33,386 nucleotides of DNA from Gemmatimonadota bacterium (GTDB lineage Bacteria; Gemmatimonadota; Gemmatimonadetes; Longimicrobiales; Gaopeijiaceae), in the NCBI GenBank assembly GCA_009692205.1, contig SHZR01000027.1:1-33386 (forward strand), read 5' to 3'. This document shows, one piece after another, positions 14,262 through 21,990 of this stretch. The position numbers were made by a program, and so were the translations under genes. The stretch's first letter is position 1, and every line of letters starts with the position of its first letter. Below the pieces are notes generated by a model that was given only the letters and a program-made list of their open reading frames with translations, ran no database searches and was not told where the DNA came from.

Positions 14262-16484
14262 ATGCCGTCGACCACCACCCCTTCCCGGTCGACCCCCACG
14301 ATCCGCGACCTACCTAGGCCCCTAGCACGGGCCTTGGAGGCCTACGCGGATCGCCTGGACGTCGACACCATCCGCCGCGCATACGAGTTCGCGGCCGAGG
14401 CGCACGCGGGTCAAACGCGTGCGTCCGGGGAGGAGTACGTCAGCCATACCGTCGAAGTGGCGACGATCCTCGCGAGCCTACAGATGGACACGGACACGAT
14501 CGTCGCGGGGCTGATCCACGACACGCTCGAGGACACGGAGTTGTCGGTCCGTGAGCTCGAGCGTCGCTTCGGGCGGCACGTCGCCGCGATCGTCGACGGG
14601 GTCACGAAGCTGGGCAAGGTGCACTTTGGCTCTGCGAGCGAGCAGCAGGTCGAGAACTACCGGAAGATGCTCCTCTCGATGGCAAGCGACGCGCGGGTGA
14701 TCCTCGTGAAGCTCGCGGATCGACTGCACAACATGAGGACGCTCGAGCACCTCCCGGAGCCGAAGCGGCGGCGCATCGCGATCGAGACGCGCGAGATCTA
14801 CGCTCCGCTCGCGCACCGGCTCGGGATGGCGGCTATCCGCTGGGAGCTCGAGGATCTGTCCTTCAAGTTCCTCGAACCGGAAGCCTACGTCGATCTGGCC
14901 AAGAAGGTCCGCCAGCGCCGCAGAGGGCGCGAGCGCGAGATCATCGAGATGCAGCGACCTCTGGGTGAGGCTCTCGAGGCTGCGGGCATTTCCGCCACGG
15001 TGAGCGGACGACCGAAGCACCTCTGGTCGATCCAACGCAAGATGGAAAAGCGCGGGCGGCCGTACGAGGAGATCTACGACCTCATGGCGATGCGCGTTCT
15101 CACCGACACGGTGCAGAACTGTTACGCCGCGCTCGGCATCATTCACAGCCTGTGGGCGCCGATTCCCGAGCGCTTCCACGACTATGTGGCGACGCCGAAG
15201 TCGAACATGTATCGCTCGCTCCACACGACAGTGCTCGGTCCCGGAGGGCGGCGGTACGAAATCCAGATCCGCACGGAGGAGATGCACCGCACAGCGGAGC
15301 ACGGCATCGCGGCGCACTGGCGGTACAAGGAGGCCGACGCGGGGCACCGCGGAGAGAGCGAGGCCGACGAGGCGCTCGCCTGGTTTCGCCAGGTGATCGA
15401 GTGGCAGAAGGACACGAAGGAGCCGGAGGAGTTCATGGAGTTCCTCCGCATGGATCTCTTCCGGGGCGAGATCTTCGTGTTCACTCCCGAGGGCGACGTG
15501 AAGCCGCTCCCGATAGGCTCGACCCCGATCGACTTCGCGTTCGCGGTACACACGGAGGTCGGATATCACTGCGCGGGCGCGCGCATCAACGCCCGCATCG
15601 CGCCGCTGTCGCGCGAGCTCAAGAACGGCGACGCCGTCGAGATCATCACGAACCCCAAGCAGCGGCCGAGTCGGGACTGGCTGGCGTTCGTGAAGACGTC
15701 ACGCGCACGGCAGTACATCCGCCAATGGCTGAGGCGCGAGGAGTTCGCCGCGGCGATCCGGCTCGGGAAGGAACTCCTCGACCGTGAGCTCAAGCGGTCT
15801 CGCCGCTCACTGCCCACTTCCTCGGATGCGCTGAAGGCGGGTGCCGCCGCTCTGGGTCATCCCGACTTCGACCACGTGTACGAGGCTCTCGGGCGCGGCG
15901 ACATCGGGCCAACGGCGGTGATCAAGCAGTTCCACCCCGATCACGAGCCGGTCGAAGAGGCGGCGCGCGCGCCCTCGCCGCTCGCGAAGCTCGCGGTCAA
16001 GCTTCGCCTGTCGGGTCGCGGCGTCCGCATCCAGGGGATGGACAACCTGATGGTGCGCTACTCGCGGTGTTGCCAGCCGGTGCCCGGCGACCCCGTGGTC
16101 GGCTACATCACGAGGGGCAGGGGCGTCTCGATCCACCGGACGGACTGCCCCAATGTGCTGGCCCTCGCCCGCGATCCGGAACGGCGCATCGAGATCGAGT
16201 GGGCTGCCGAGAAAGGCGACCGGTTCTTCGTGAAGCTCTACTTGCAGGGGACGGATCGGCGCGGGTTACTGTCCGACGTTGCGAACGCGATCACCGAGAC
16301 CGGCACCGACATCTCCCACGCCGACATGCGCGCGTCGAGCGGGGGCATGCAGGGGGAGTTCATCGTCGAGGTGCGCGACCTCGCCCACCTCGAGAAGATC
16401 CGACGGGCGGTCCGGCGGGTGAAGGGCGTCCTGGACGTGGAGCGTCGTGAACACTTCGATGAGGACGACCTTGGCTGGGTCTAG
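14262..16484 (+). CDS. spoT: Bifunctional (p)ppGpp synthetase/hydrolase, Rel/SpoT family
   Basis: This 740-residue enzyme makes and degrades the starvation alarmone (p)ppGpp. The hydrolase domain has an intact HD site: SHTVEVATIL (H62), GLIHDTLEDTE (H86-D87) and LVKLADRLHNMRTL. The synthetase follows with YDLMAMRVLTD, RFHDYVATPKSNMYRSLHTTV and YEIQIRTEEMHRTAEHGIAAHWRYK. Then come TGS (IFVFTPEGDVKPLPIGSTPIDFAFAVH), a zinc-finger-like CC region (VRYSRCCQPVPGDPVVGYI) and an ACT domain (FFVKLYLQGTDRRGLLSDVANAI). All residues needed for both activities appear present. The motif at 304-307 is RFHD, a variant of the RxKD charge motif of bifunctional enzymes. The start is ATG 14262, without a clear ribosome binding site. 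Its 3' end overlaps wzi by 38 bases. Confidence 0.96.
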   Translation: MPSTTTPSRSTPTIRDLPRPLARALEAYADRLDVDTIRRAYEFAAEAHAGQTRASGEEYVSHTVEVATILASLQMDTDTIVAGLIHDTLEDTELSVRELERRFGRHVAAIVDGVTKLGKVHFGSASEQQVENYRKMLLSMASDARVILVKLADRLHNMRTLEHLPEPKRRRIAIETREIYAPLAHRLGMAAIRWELEDLSFKFLEPEAYVDLAKKVRQRRRGREREIIEMQRPLGEALEAAGISATVSGRPKHLWSIQRKMEKRGRPYEEIYDLMAMRVLTDTVQNCYAALGIIHSLWAPIPERFHDYVATPKSNMYRSLHTTVLGPGGRRYEIQIRTEEMHRTAEHGIAAHWRYKEADAGHRGESEADEALAWFRQVIEWQKDTKEPEEFMEFLRMDLFRGEIFVFTPEGDVKPLPIGSTPIDFAFAVHTEVGYHCAGARINARIAPLSRELKNGDAVEIITNPKQRPSRDWLAFVKTSRARQYIRQWLRREEFAAAIRLGKELLDRELKRSRRSLPTSSDALKAGAAALGHPDFDHVYEALGRGDIGPTAVIKQFHPDHEPVEEAARAPSPLAKLAVKLRLSGRGVRIQGMDNLMVRYSRCCQPVPGDPVVGYITRGRGVSIHRTDCPNVLALARDPERRIEIEWAAEKGDRFFVKLYLQGTDRRGLLSDVANAITETGTDISHADMRASSGGMQGEFIVEVRDLAHLEKIRRAVRRVKGVLDVERREHFDEDDLGWV

Positions 16485-18069
16485 CAGAGCCGTCGCCGCG
16501 GCGCTCTTCGCGCTCGGCATGTGTGCCTCCGCCTCCGCCCAGTCCCTTCCCGTGGGGGAGCCCCACGAGGACTACCTGCGCATCCTGCAGATCCTCGGGC
16601 AGGCCGACGCCGGCTCGTTCTCGGTGCGGCCGCTCACCAGCGAGGGCGCAGTCATCCTTGGGGTCTCCCACCCCTGGAGCGCGCGCCTACAGCCGGCATT
16701 GCCGGAGACGTCGTCGCTGAGGCTGACGCTCGTCGAGCCGCGGCTCCGCGCTTTCGCCAACTCGCGGTTTCCGTTCGGGCAGAACGACGGGGCGGTGTGG
16801 CAGGGGAAGGGGCTGACGAGCGCGCTCGACTTGGGCGCGACCGCCAGGTGGAGAGGGCTGACGGTCACGCTCCACCCCACGCTCCTCTACACGCAGAACC
16901 GGAGCTTCGAGCTGGCTCCGGTGACCGTGTCGGGGATGCCCGAGTACGCGTATGCGTGGCGGAAGATCGACATGCCCCAGCGCTTCGGGCCGGAGCCGTT
17001 CTGGACGGTGGACGCGGGCCAGTCCGAGATCCGACTCGAGGGACGTGGCGCCGCGCTCGGGTTGAGCACGGCGAACCTCTGGTGGGGGCCCGCGATCCGG
17101 AACGCCATCATCATGAGCAACAACGCCGCCGGGTTCCCGCACGCGTTTCTTGGGACCGACGGGCAGATCGAAACCGGAATCGGCGGGTTCGCGGCGCGGT
17201 GGATATGGGGCCGCCTCGGGCAGTCCGATTGGTTCGACCCCGCGTTGGCTAACGCCGATCGATTTGTCACCGGTATCGTCGCGACCTACTCGCCGAGCTT
17301 TCTCGACGGACTCTCGCTCGGCACGACGCGCGTGTTTTACGCCTGGGTACCGGACGGTGGGCTCGCGTTCGGTGACTACTTCGCGGTCCTCCAGGGCCTG
17401 CGCAAGAAGGCGCTCGTCTCGGCGCAGAACCCCACCGGAGACGACGAGCACGACCAGCTACTCTCGTTGTTCGGGCGATGGGTCCTTCCGGAGAGCGGCT
17501 TCGAGGTATACTGGGAGTGGGCGCGGAACGACCACTCGTGGGAGCTGCGCGACTTCCTCCTGGAGCCCGAGCACTCGCAGGCGTACACGCTCGGCCTTCA
17601 GAGGGCCAGCGAGCTCTCGGGCGATCGGATCCTGGCGCTACGGGCCGAACTCACTCACCTCGAAGCTGATCCGACGTTCCAGGTCCGCGGCAGGGGGACG
17701 TACTACGCCCATCACATCGTTACCCAGGGCTACACGCATGGCGGCCAGATCATCGGCGCCGGCATCGGCCCTGGCGGTGACGCACAGCACCTCGGCGCCG
17801 ATCTGTACGCCCCCTGGGGGCGCGCCGGCGTCTACGTGGAGCGCCAAGTGCACGACAACGATGCCTACTACGAGTGGGCCATAGCCAACGGCGAGACGTA
17901 CTGCTGCCACAACGTCTCGTTCAACCTGGGCACGCAGGCGCTCGTCTTCCTGGACGACTTCGATCTCGGGGGTGGGCTCATCGTCACTCGGGAGTTCAAC
18001 CGGTACTTCTTTGGCAAAGACCTCTGGAATCTGAACCTGAGCCTCTCGGCGCGGTGGCGGCGTGGGTAG
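16447..18069 (+). CDS. wzi: Wzi-family capsule assembly outer-membrane protein
   Basis: The 540-residue protein has a signal peptide (TTLAGSSRAVAAALFALGMCASASA, cleavage likely before QSLPVG) and a beta-barrel-like body of alternating strands. Family-type segments are SVRPLTSEGAVILG near the start, LSTANLWWGPAIRNAIIMSNNAAGFPHAFLG in the middle, and FEVYWEWARNDHSWELRDFLLEPEHSQAYTLGLQ later. The last strand ends with an aromatic/Arg pattern. Wzi of Escherichia coli is an outer-membrane lectin that holds capsule at the surface; members in other phyla are linked to polysaccharide loci. The start GTG 16447 lies inside the end of spoT with GGAG just upstream, and ATG 16459 is an alternative. The final 38 bases of the gene recur at 19267-19304. 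Confidence 0.83.
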   Translation: MNTSMRTTLAGSSRAVAAALFALGMCASASAQSLPVGEPHEDYLRILQILGQADAGSFSVRPLTSEGAVILGVSHPWSARLQPALPETSSLRLTLVEPRLRAFANSRFPFGQNDGAVWQGKGLTSALDLGATARWRGLTVTLHPTLLYTQNRSFELAPVTVSGMPEYAYAWRKIDMPQRFGPEPFWTVDAGQSEIRLEGRGAALGLSTANLWWGPAIRNAIIMSNNAAGFPHAFLGTDGQIETGIGGFAARWIWGRLGQSDWFDPALANADRFVTGIVATYSPSFLDGLSLGTTRVFYAWVPDGGLAFGDYFAVLQGLRKKALVSAQNPTGDDEHDQLLSLFGRWVLPESGFEVYWEWARNDHSWELRDFLLEPEHSQAYTLGLQRASELSGDRILALRAELTHLEADPTFQVRGRGTYYAHHIVTQGYTHGGQIIGAGIGPGGDAQHLGADLYAPWGRAGVYVERQVHDNDAYYEWAIANGETYCCHNVSFNLGTQALVFLDDFDLGGGLIVTREFNRYFFGKDLWNLNLSLSARWRRG

Positions 18070-18236
18070 TACGTCCATCACACAGCGCCAGGCGAGCGAT
18101 GCCCAACAGGCCGATGATGTCGAGCGCCTGAATGCTGCCACAGACCGCCTGAATGCCGAGATGGCCGAGGTGCTGGAGTTTCAGTCGGCCTGGCCCGACG
18201 TCGAGTAGAGGCGCGCGTCTTCGTCATCGTCGGCCG
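18032..18236 (+). repeat. Direct repeat copy A: wzi 3' end plus decayed toxin-antitoxin remnant
   Basis: Bases 18032-18069 (end of wzi) match 19267-19304 at 34 of 38 positions, and the following sequence matches the intact antitoxin and toxin region with three deletions. Matching blocks are 18071-18083 with 19329-19341 (13 of 13), 18091-18208 with 19442-19559 (about 105 of 118, no gaps) and 18213-18231 with 19628-19646 (19 of 19). Counts are by hand. The two copies are in the same orientation about 1.2 kb apart and enclose mntA-hepT. Confidence 0.9.
18070..18236 (+). pseudogene. Decayed remnant of a MazEF-like antitoxin-toxin pair
   Basis: Compared with the intact pair at 19317-19892, this copy lacks the promoter and start region, about 92 bases of the antitoxin including most of its DNA-binding part, and the intergenic region with the toxin start. 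It keeps the antitoxin C-terminal coding block, ending in the same TAG (18206-18208), and about 25 bases of the toxin interior coding the [10 protein letters not shown]-type strand. No start codon leads into these blocks in frame. It cannot encode a working pair. The 130 or so bases from here to mntA hold no further gene that I can recognise. Confidence 0.85.
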
Positions 18237-18341
18237 TGACTGTCGCTACCACCCACGGGCCTGCACGACTTGCATCGGGCCCTCCGACGGTCGATTTCGT
18301 ACCTCCCTGTTCTTTCCGGCGCGGGCTTGGCAACTTCTGCT

Positions 18342-18357
18342 CGTCGGCAACCCGACG
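18342..18357 (+). promoter_or_regulatory. Perfect hairpin just upstream of mntA
   Basis: CGTCGG (18342-18347) and CCGACG (18352-18357) form a 6-base stem with a CAAC loop, ending 8 bases before the mntA ATG. It overlaps the place where a ribosome binding site would be, so it could act as operator or translational gate. Confidence 0.35.
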
Positions 18358-18365
18358 GTGACCCC

Positions 18366-18806
18366 ATGCCTGTCAATCTGAAAGACGCACTCGACGAGAT
18401 CTGCCGCCGCTATGGTTTGACGGAGCTCTACGCCTTCGGCAGCCGAGCCACGGAGATCGCCGAGCGGGTGCGGAGGACACCGGGCGAACCGGCCGACGGC
18501 GGGAGCGCGTCCGACGTGGATGTAGGCGCTCGTCCGTTGGTGGGGGTTCGACTGGATGTCGACGCCGTTGTCGGCTTGGCGGACGAGCTTGAGCAGCTCT
18601 TCGAGGCTCCCCGGGTCGATGTTGTGGTGCTACCGGGCGCGAAGACGGTCCTGGCTCTCGACGTCATCCGTGGGGAGCTTCTCTACTGCGCGGACAGCCA
18701 CGCCCAGGCCGAGTACGAGCTCTACGTTCTGGCGACAGCGGGGGACCTGGCGCCGTATCAGCGCGCCCGGCAGGAACTGGCACTGGCGCGCTACGCCGAT
18801 CGATGA
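18366..18806 (+). CDS. mntA: MntA-like minimal nucleotidyltransferase antitoxin
   Basis: This 146-residue protein of the minimal nucleotidyltransferase fold is partnered with a HEPN gene. Known MntA proteins silence HepT by attaching AMP groups to a Tyr near its active site. The motif is YAFGSRA (G25-S26), then SASDVDVG (D50, D52), and a third acidic residue in RVDVVVLPG (D85). The spacing is GS-X23-DXD, against about ten residues in the classical motif; the extra stretch is polar and looks like a loop insertion. The C-terminal AEYELYVLATAGDLAPYQR is common in this subfamily. The start is ATG 18366; an in-frame extension upstream to about 18270 runs through non-coding-looking sequence and was not used. 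The stop overlaps hepT (ATGA). Confidence 0.82.
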   Translation: MPVNLKDALDEICRRYGLTELYAFGSRATEIAERVRRTPGEPADGGSASDVDVGARPLVGVRLDVDAVVGLADELEQLFEAPRVDVVVLPGAKTVLALDVIRGELLYCADSHAQAEYELYVLATAGDLAPYQRARQELALARYADR

Positions 18807-19261
18807 CTCCGGGTCGCCTCGACGAGAAGGTCATCGCCGAACGCTCTGAGTGGGTCCGCGACATGCTGGAAGGGATTCGCGAGCTTCCCCTCGGCAGCGT
18901 AGAGGAATTCACAGCTGAACGGCGAAACGTGGCCGCCGCGGAGTCCTCCCTTAGGCGTGCCCTCGAGGCGCCGCTCGATCTCGGCCGCCACGTCCTGGCA
19001 AGGGGTTTTGGGGACGCCCCCACGGAGTACAAAGAGGTCGCGAAGCGACTCGGCGAGCGAGGAGTGCTGACGGCCGAGGAGGCGGGGATGTTCATCAAGA
19101 TGGCTGGCTACCGGAATCGGCTGGTGCACTTCTACGAGACGGTTTCGGACACCGAGCTCTACTCCATCTGCGTCGAGCGCCGGGGCGACATCGAGCGTGT
19201 CCTCGGTGGCATTCATCGGTGGATCCGCGATCACCCCGAGAGGATCGAGCGAAGCCCTTGA
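18803..19261 (+). CDS. hepT: HepT-like HEPN-domain toxin (DUF86)
   Basis: This 152-residue all-helical HEPN protein is a predicted RNase toxin. The active-site motif RX4HXY is perfectly present as RNRLVHFY (R104, H109, Y111), and Y111 is the likely AMPylation target of the partner MntA. Other family segments are MTPGRLDEKVIAERSEWV at the start and AAAESSLRRALEAPLDLGRHVLARGFG, followed by EYKEVAKRLGERGVL. The start ATG 18803 overlaps the mntA stop by 4 bases. The stop at 19259-19261 is only 5 bases before the duplicated wzi tail, so the pair fits exactly between the two direct repeats. Confidence 0.88.
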   Translation: MTPGRLDEKVIAERSEWVRDMLEGIRELPLGSVEEFTAERRNVAAAESSLRRALEAPLDLGRHVLARGFGDAPTEYKEVAKRLGERGVLTAEEAGMFIKMAGYRNRLVHFYETVSDTELYSICVERRGDIERVLGGIHRWIRDHPERIERSP

Positions 19262-19266
19262 GCGGG

Positions 19267-19304
19267 TGAACCTAAGCCTCTCAGCGCGGTGGCGGCGCAG
19301 GTAG
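19267..19304 (+). repeat. Direct repeat copy B: duplicated last 38 bases of wzi
   Basis: It matches 18032-18069 at 34 of 38 positions and still ends in the TAG that stops wzi, but here has no gene body in front of it. It marks the start of the second, intact copy of the repeated unit (19267 to at least 19646). Confidence 0.9.
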
Positions 19305-19310
19305 TATATT
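19305..19310 (+). promoter_or_regulatory. Candidate -10 box of the MazEF-like pair
   Basis: TATATT lies 6 bases before the antitoxin ATG (19317) in otherwise GC-rich DNA. No good -35 box is seen. This would put transcription start at or next to the ATG. The equivalent sequence is deleted in the decayed copy. Confidence 0.4.
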
Positions 19311-19316
19311 GGTCGT

Positions 19317-19559
19317 ATGAAACGGAAGACGTCCATCACACTCAGTGACGAGCTCTTTCGGGAACTGGATCGCTACGCCGGTTCCGGGGAGTCGCGCTCC
19401 TCGTACATCGAGCGGGTGCTGCGTTACCACTTCCAGCGCCAAGCACGCGAAACGCAGCAGGCCGACGATGTCGAGCGCCTCAATGCCGCCGCCGACCGCC
19501 TGAATGCCGAGATGGCCGAGGTGCTGGAGTTTCAGTCGGCCTGGCCCGACGCCGAGTAG
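19317..19559 (+). CDS. Ribbon-helix-helix antitoxin (MazE-like/CopG-like)
   Basis: This 80-residue antitoxin begins MKRKTSITLSDELFRELDRYAG and continues SRSSYIERVLRYHFQRQAR, the ribbon-helix-helix pattern of a DNA-contacting strand followed by two helices. The C-terminal half (DDVERLNAAADRLNAEMAEVLEFQ) is a charged helix suited to binding the toxin. It should repress its own promoter and block the MazF-like toxin 12 bases downstream. The start is ATG 19317, with no Shine-Dalgarno sequence and the -10-like TATATT immediately ahead. Its C-terminal coding block is the part best preserved in the remnant at 18091-18208. Confidence 0.87.
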   Translation: MKRKTSITLSDELFRELDRYAGSGESRSSYIERVLRYHFQRQARETQQADDVERLNAAADRLNAEMAEVLEFQSAWPDAE

Positions 19560-19571
19560 GACTCGGATCGC

Positions 19572-19892
19572 TTGCGGCGGGGCGAACTGTATCGGGTGAG
19601 GCATCCGACGGGCGACCCGAAGAAGACGCGCGTCTTCGTCATCGTCAGCCGCGAGGCGGTCATCCGTTCGATGTTTTCCACCGTGGTCTGTGCCCCCGTG
19701 CTCACGAATGGGGAGGGTCTCTCGACGCAGGTGGAAGTAGGACCCGCCGAGGGCCTGAAGCACCGGAGCTGGATCCTCTGCGACGGCCTGACCAGCGTCG
19801 AGAAGTCCAAGCTGACCGACTTCGTGGGATCGCTGTCACCGGTGAGGTTGCCGGAGCTCGGGCGCGCGCTCCGATCGGCGCTCGACCTCTGA
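19572..19892 (+). CDS. mazF: MazF/PemK-family endoribonuclease toxin
   Basis: The 106-residue toxin has the PemK/MazF pattern. [30 protein letters not shown] contains the RGE...V..P conserved start, though with Lys-Lys-Thr where many relatives have a K.RPVLV stretch. [43 protein letters not shown] and [16 protein letters not shown] follow. MazF enzymes cut single-stranded mRNA at short motifs. The start is TTG 19572, placing MRRGELYRV at the N-terminus, with TAGGA about 10 bases upstream as a ribosome binding site. The gene is full length for the family and looks intact. Confidence 0.88.
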   Translation: MRRGELYRVRHPTGDPKKTRVFVIVSREAVIRSMFSTVVCAPVLTNGEGLSTQVEVGPAEGLKHRSWILCDGLTSVEKSKLTDFVGSLSPVRLPELGRALRSALDL

Positions 19893-19920
19893 GCCGCGAG
19901 GCACGGCCGGTCGAACGCCC

Positions 19921-21909
19921 ATGACCGCTTTCGAGATCGTCTCCCCCCACCGCCCGGCCGGCGACCAGCCGCGCGCGATCGCGGAGCTCACGGAAGGGCT
20001 CGCACGCGGCGACCGGCACCAGGTGCTGTTCGGCGCCACAGGCACGGGCAAGACGTTCTCGATCGCGCACGTGATCGCGAACCACGGGCGCCCGACGCTC
20101 GTGATGTCGCACAACAAGACGTTGGCGGCGCAGCTCTACGGCGAGCTCAAGTCGCTCTTCCCGCACAACGCGGTCGAGTACTTCATCTCGTACTACGACT
20201 ACTACCAGCCGGAGGCGTACGTCCCGTCCACGGACACGTACATCGAGAAGGACGCTTCGATCAACGAGGACATCGAGCGGCTGCGGCTCCGTGCGACGTC
20301 GTCCCTGATGGAGCGCGAAGACGTCATCGTCGTGGCGTCGATCTCGTGCATTTACGGCCTCGGCAATCCGAAGGACTACCGGAGCCTGATGCTGCACGTG
20401 GAGGTCGGCGAGGAGCGCCCCCGTCGCGACATCCTCAAGGGTCTGGTGGACATCCAGTACAAGCGCAACGACCACCTCTTCGAGCGCGGCACCTTCCGCG
20501 TCCGCGGCGACACGGTCGAGATCTACCCCGCCTACGAGGAGCAGGCCGTCCGCATCGAGCTCTGGGGAGACGAGGTCGAGCGCATCAGCCGGTTCGACCC
20601 GCTCACGGGCGAGATCATCACGGCACTCGACCGGACCGCGATCTATCCGGCGAGCCACTACGTGACCGAGCGCCGGACGATCGACAACATGATCCCGGCC
20701 GTGCGCGCGGAGCTGGCGGAGCAGCTCGCCAAGTTCCGCGCCGACGGGCGCCTGCTGGAGGCGCAGCGGCTCGAGCAGCGGACGAACTTCGACATCGAGA
20801 TGATGCTCCAGGTCGGGATCTGCCCGGGCATCGAGAACTACTCGCTCTACACGAGTGGACGCAGGACCGGCGAGCGCCCCGCGTGCCTCTTCGACTACTT
20901 CCCGGCCGACCTCCTGATCGTGGTAGACGAGTCGCACGCGTCGATCCCCCAGGTCAACGGCATGTACAACGGGGATCGCTCGCGGAAGCTCACGCTGATC
21001 GAACACGGGTTCCGACTTCCCTCCGCGCTGGACAACCGACCGCTCAAGTTCGACGAGTGGGCGTCACTCCTTCCGCAGGCGATCTACGTGTCGGCCACTC
21101 CCGGCGAATGGGAGGTCCAGCAGGCCGGGGGCGTGGTCGTCGAGCAGATCATCCGACCCACGGGGCTCGTGGACCCGGAGATCGACGTGCGGCCGGTCAA
21201 AGGCCAGGTGGACGATCTGCTCGCGGAGATCCGCAAACGCGAGAAGCGCGGCGAGCGCGTGCTGGTCACGACGCTCACGAAGCACATGGCCGAGGACCTG
21301 ACGGAGTACATGCAGTCGGTCGGTGTCCGGGTCAAGTACATGCACTCCGAGGTGTTGACGATCGAGCGCATGGCGATCCTCCGGCAGCTCCGACTCGGGA
21401 AGATCGACGTCTTGGTCGGCATCAACCTCCTCCGCGAGGGGCTCGATCTCCCGGAGGTATCGCTCGTCGCGATCCTCGACGCCGACAAGGAGGGGTTCCT
21501 GCGTGACGCCCGCTCGCTGATCCAGACCATCGGCCGCGCGGCCAGGAACGTCGAGGGGCGCGCGATCATGTACGCGGACCGAATGACCGCGTCGATGAGA
21601 CGCTGCATCGAGGAGACGGGCCGCCGCCGGGGGATCCAGGTGGCGCACAACCTGCGCCATGGGATTACGCCGGAGACGATCCGCAAGACCGTCGAGGAGA
21701 TCGAGTTCTCCACGCGCCTCGCGGACGCGCGCACCGCGGCGCCCCGGGTCGCCGAGGCCGCCGCGACCTATGCGGACGAGGTCAACCTCGAGGAGTACGT
21801 CAAGATTCTCGGGAAGGAGATGGCGGAGGCGGCCGGCGCGCTCGATTACGAGCGTGCGGCACTCCTCCGGGATCAGCTCTTCGAGCTGAGAACGGCGGGC
21901 GCCGAGTGA
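19921..21909 (+). CDS. uvrB: Excinuclease ABC subunit B (UvrB)
   Basis: UvrB is the damage-verifying helicase-like subunit of nucleotide excision repair, loaded by UvrA and cut-partnered by UvrC. At 662 residues it is full length. Visible are the Walker A GATGTGKT (38-45), the beta-hairpin region with its tyrosine-rich [20 protein letters not shown], the family-typical [16 protein letters not shown], the DESH box ([12 protein letters not shown]), [28 protein letters not shown], motif [11 protein letters not shown], and the C-terminal UVR domain ([30 protein letters not shown]) that contacts UvrC. The start is ATG 19921, 28 bases after the mazF stop, so it borders the toxin-antitoxin region directly. 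No SOS-box-like palindrome is evident in that short gap. Confidence 0.98.
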   Translation: MTAFEIVSPHRPAGDQPRAIAELTEGLARGDRHQVLFGATGTGKTFSIAHVIANHGRPTLVMSHNKTLAAQLYGELKSLFPHNAVEYFISYYDYYQPEAYVPSTDTYIEKDASINEDIERLRLRATSSLMEREDVIVVASISCIYGLGNPKDYRSLMLHVEVGEERPRRDILKGLVDIQYKRNDHLFERGTFRVRGDTVEIYPAYEEQAVRIELWGDEVERISRFDPLTGEIITALDRTAIYPASHYVTERRTIDNMIPAVRAELAEQLAKFRADGRLLEAQRLEQRTNFDIEMMLQVGICPGIENYSLYTSGRRTGERPACLFDYFPADLLIVVDESHASIPQVNGMYNGDRSRKLTLIEHGFRLPSALDNRPLKFDEWASLLPQAIYVSATPGEWEVQQAGGVVVEQIIRPTGLVDPEIDVRPVKGQVDDLLAEIRKREKRGERVLVTTLTKHMAEDLTEYMQSVGVRVKYMHSEVLTIERMAILRQLRLGKIDVLVGINLLREGLDLPEVSLVAILDADKEGFLRDARSLIQTIGRAARNVEGRAIMYADRMTASMRRCIEETGRRRGIQVAHNLRHGITPETIRKTVEEIEFSTRLADARTAAPRVAEAAATYADEVNLEEYVKILGKEMAEAAGALDYERAALLRDQLFELRTAGAE

Positions 21910-21990
21910 AGGGGCCCCTGCCTATGCCACCGCTTCGTCACGATCTTTGGCGCTGGCCTCGACCCCACCCCCTGAATGACGTCGCCCTGG

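Noticed and set aside
14478-15569. Long open frame (363 codons) on the - strand inside spoT
   Set aside because: It lies opposite a fully conserved Rel/SpoT sequence, its product is a low-complexity Arg/Leu/Glu-rich protein, and such frames are expected opposite GC-rich genes.
19702-21006. 434-codon - strand open frame over mazF and uvrB
   Set aside because: It is a compositional shadow: rich in Val, Arg, Asp and Leu, with no recognisable motif, and it covers two real genes on the other strand.
21910-21919. AGGGGCCCCT palindrome after uvrB
   Set aside because: A 10-base GC palindrome is not surprising in this composition and no flanking element supports a site.
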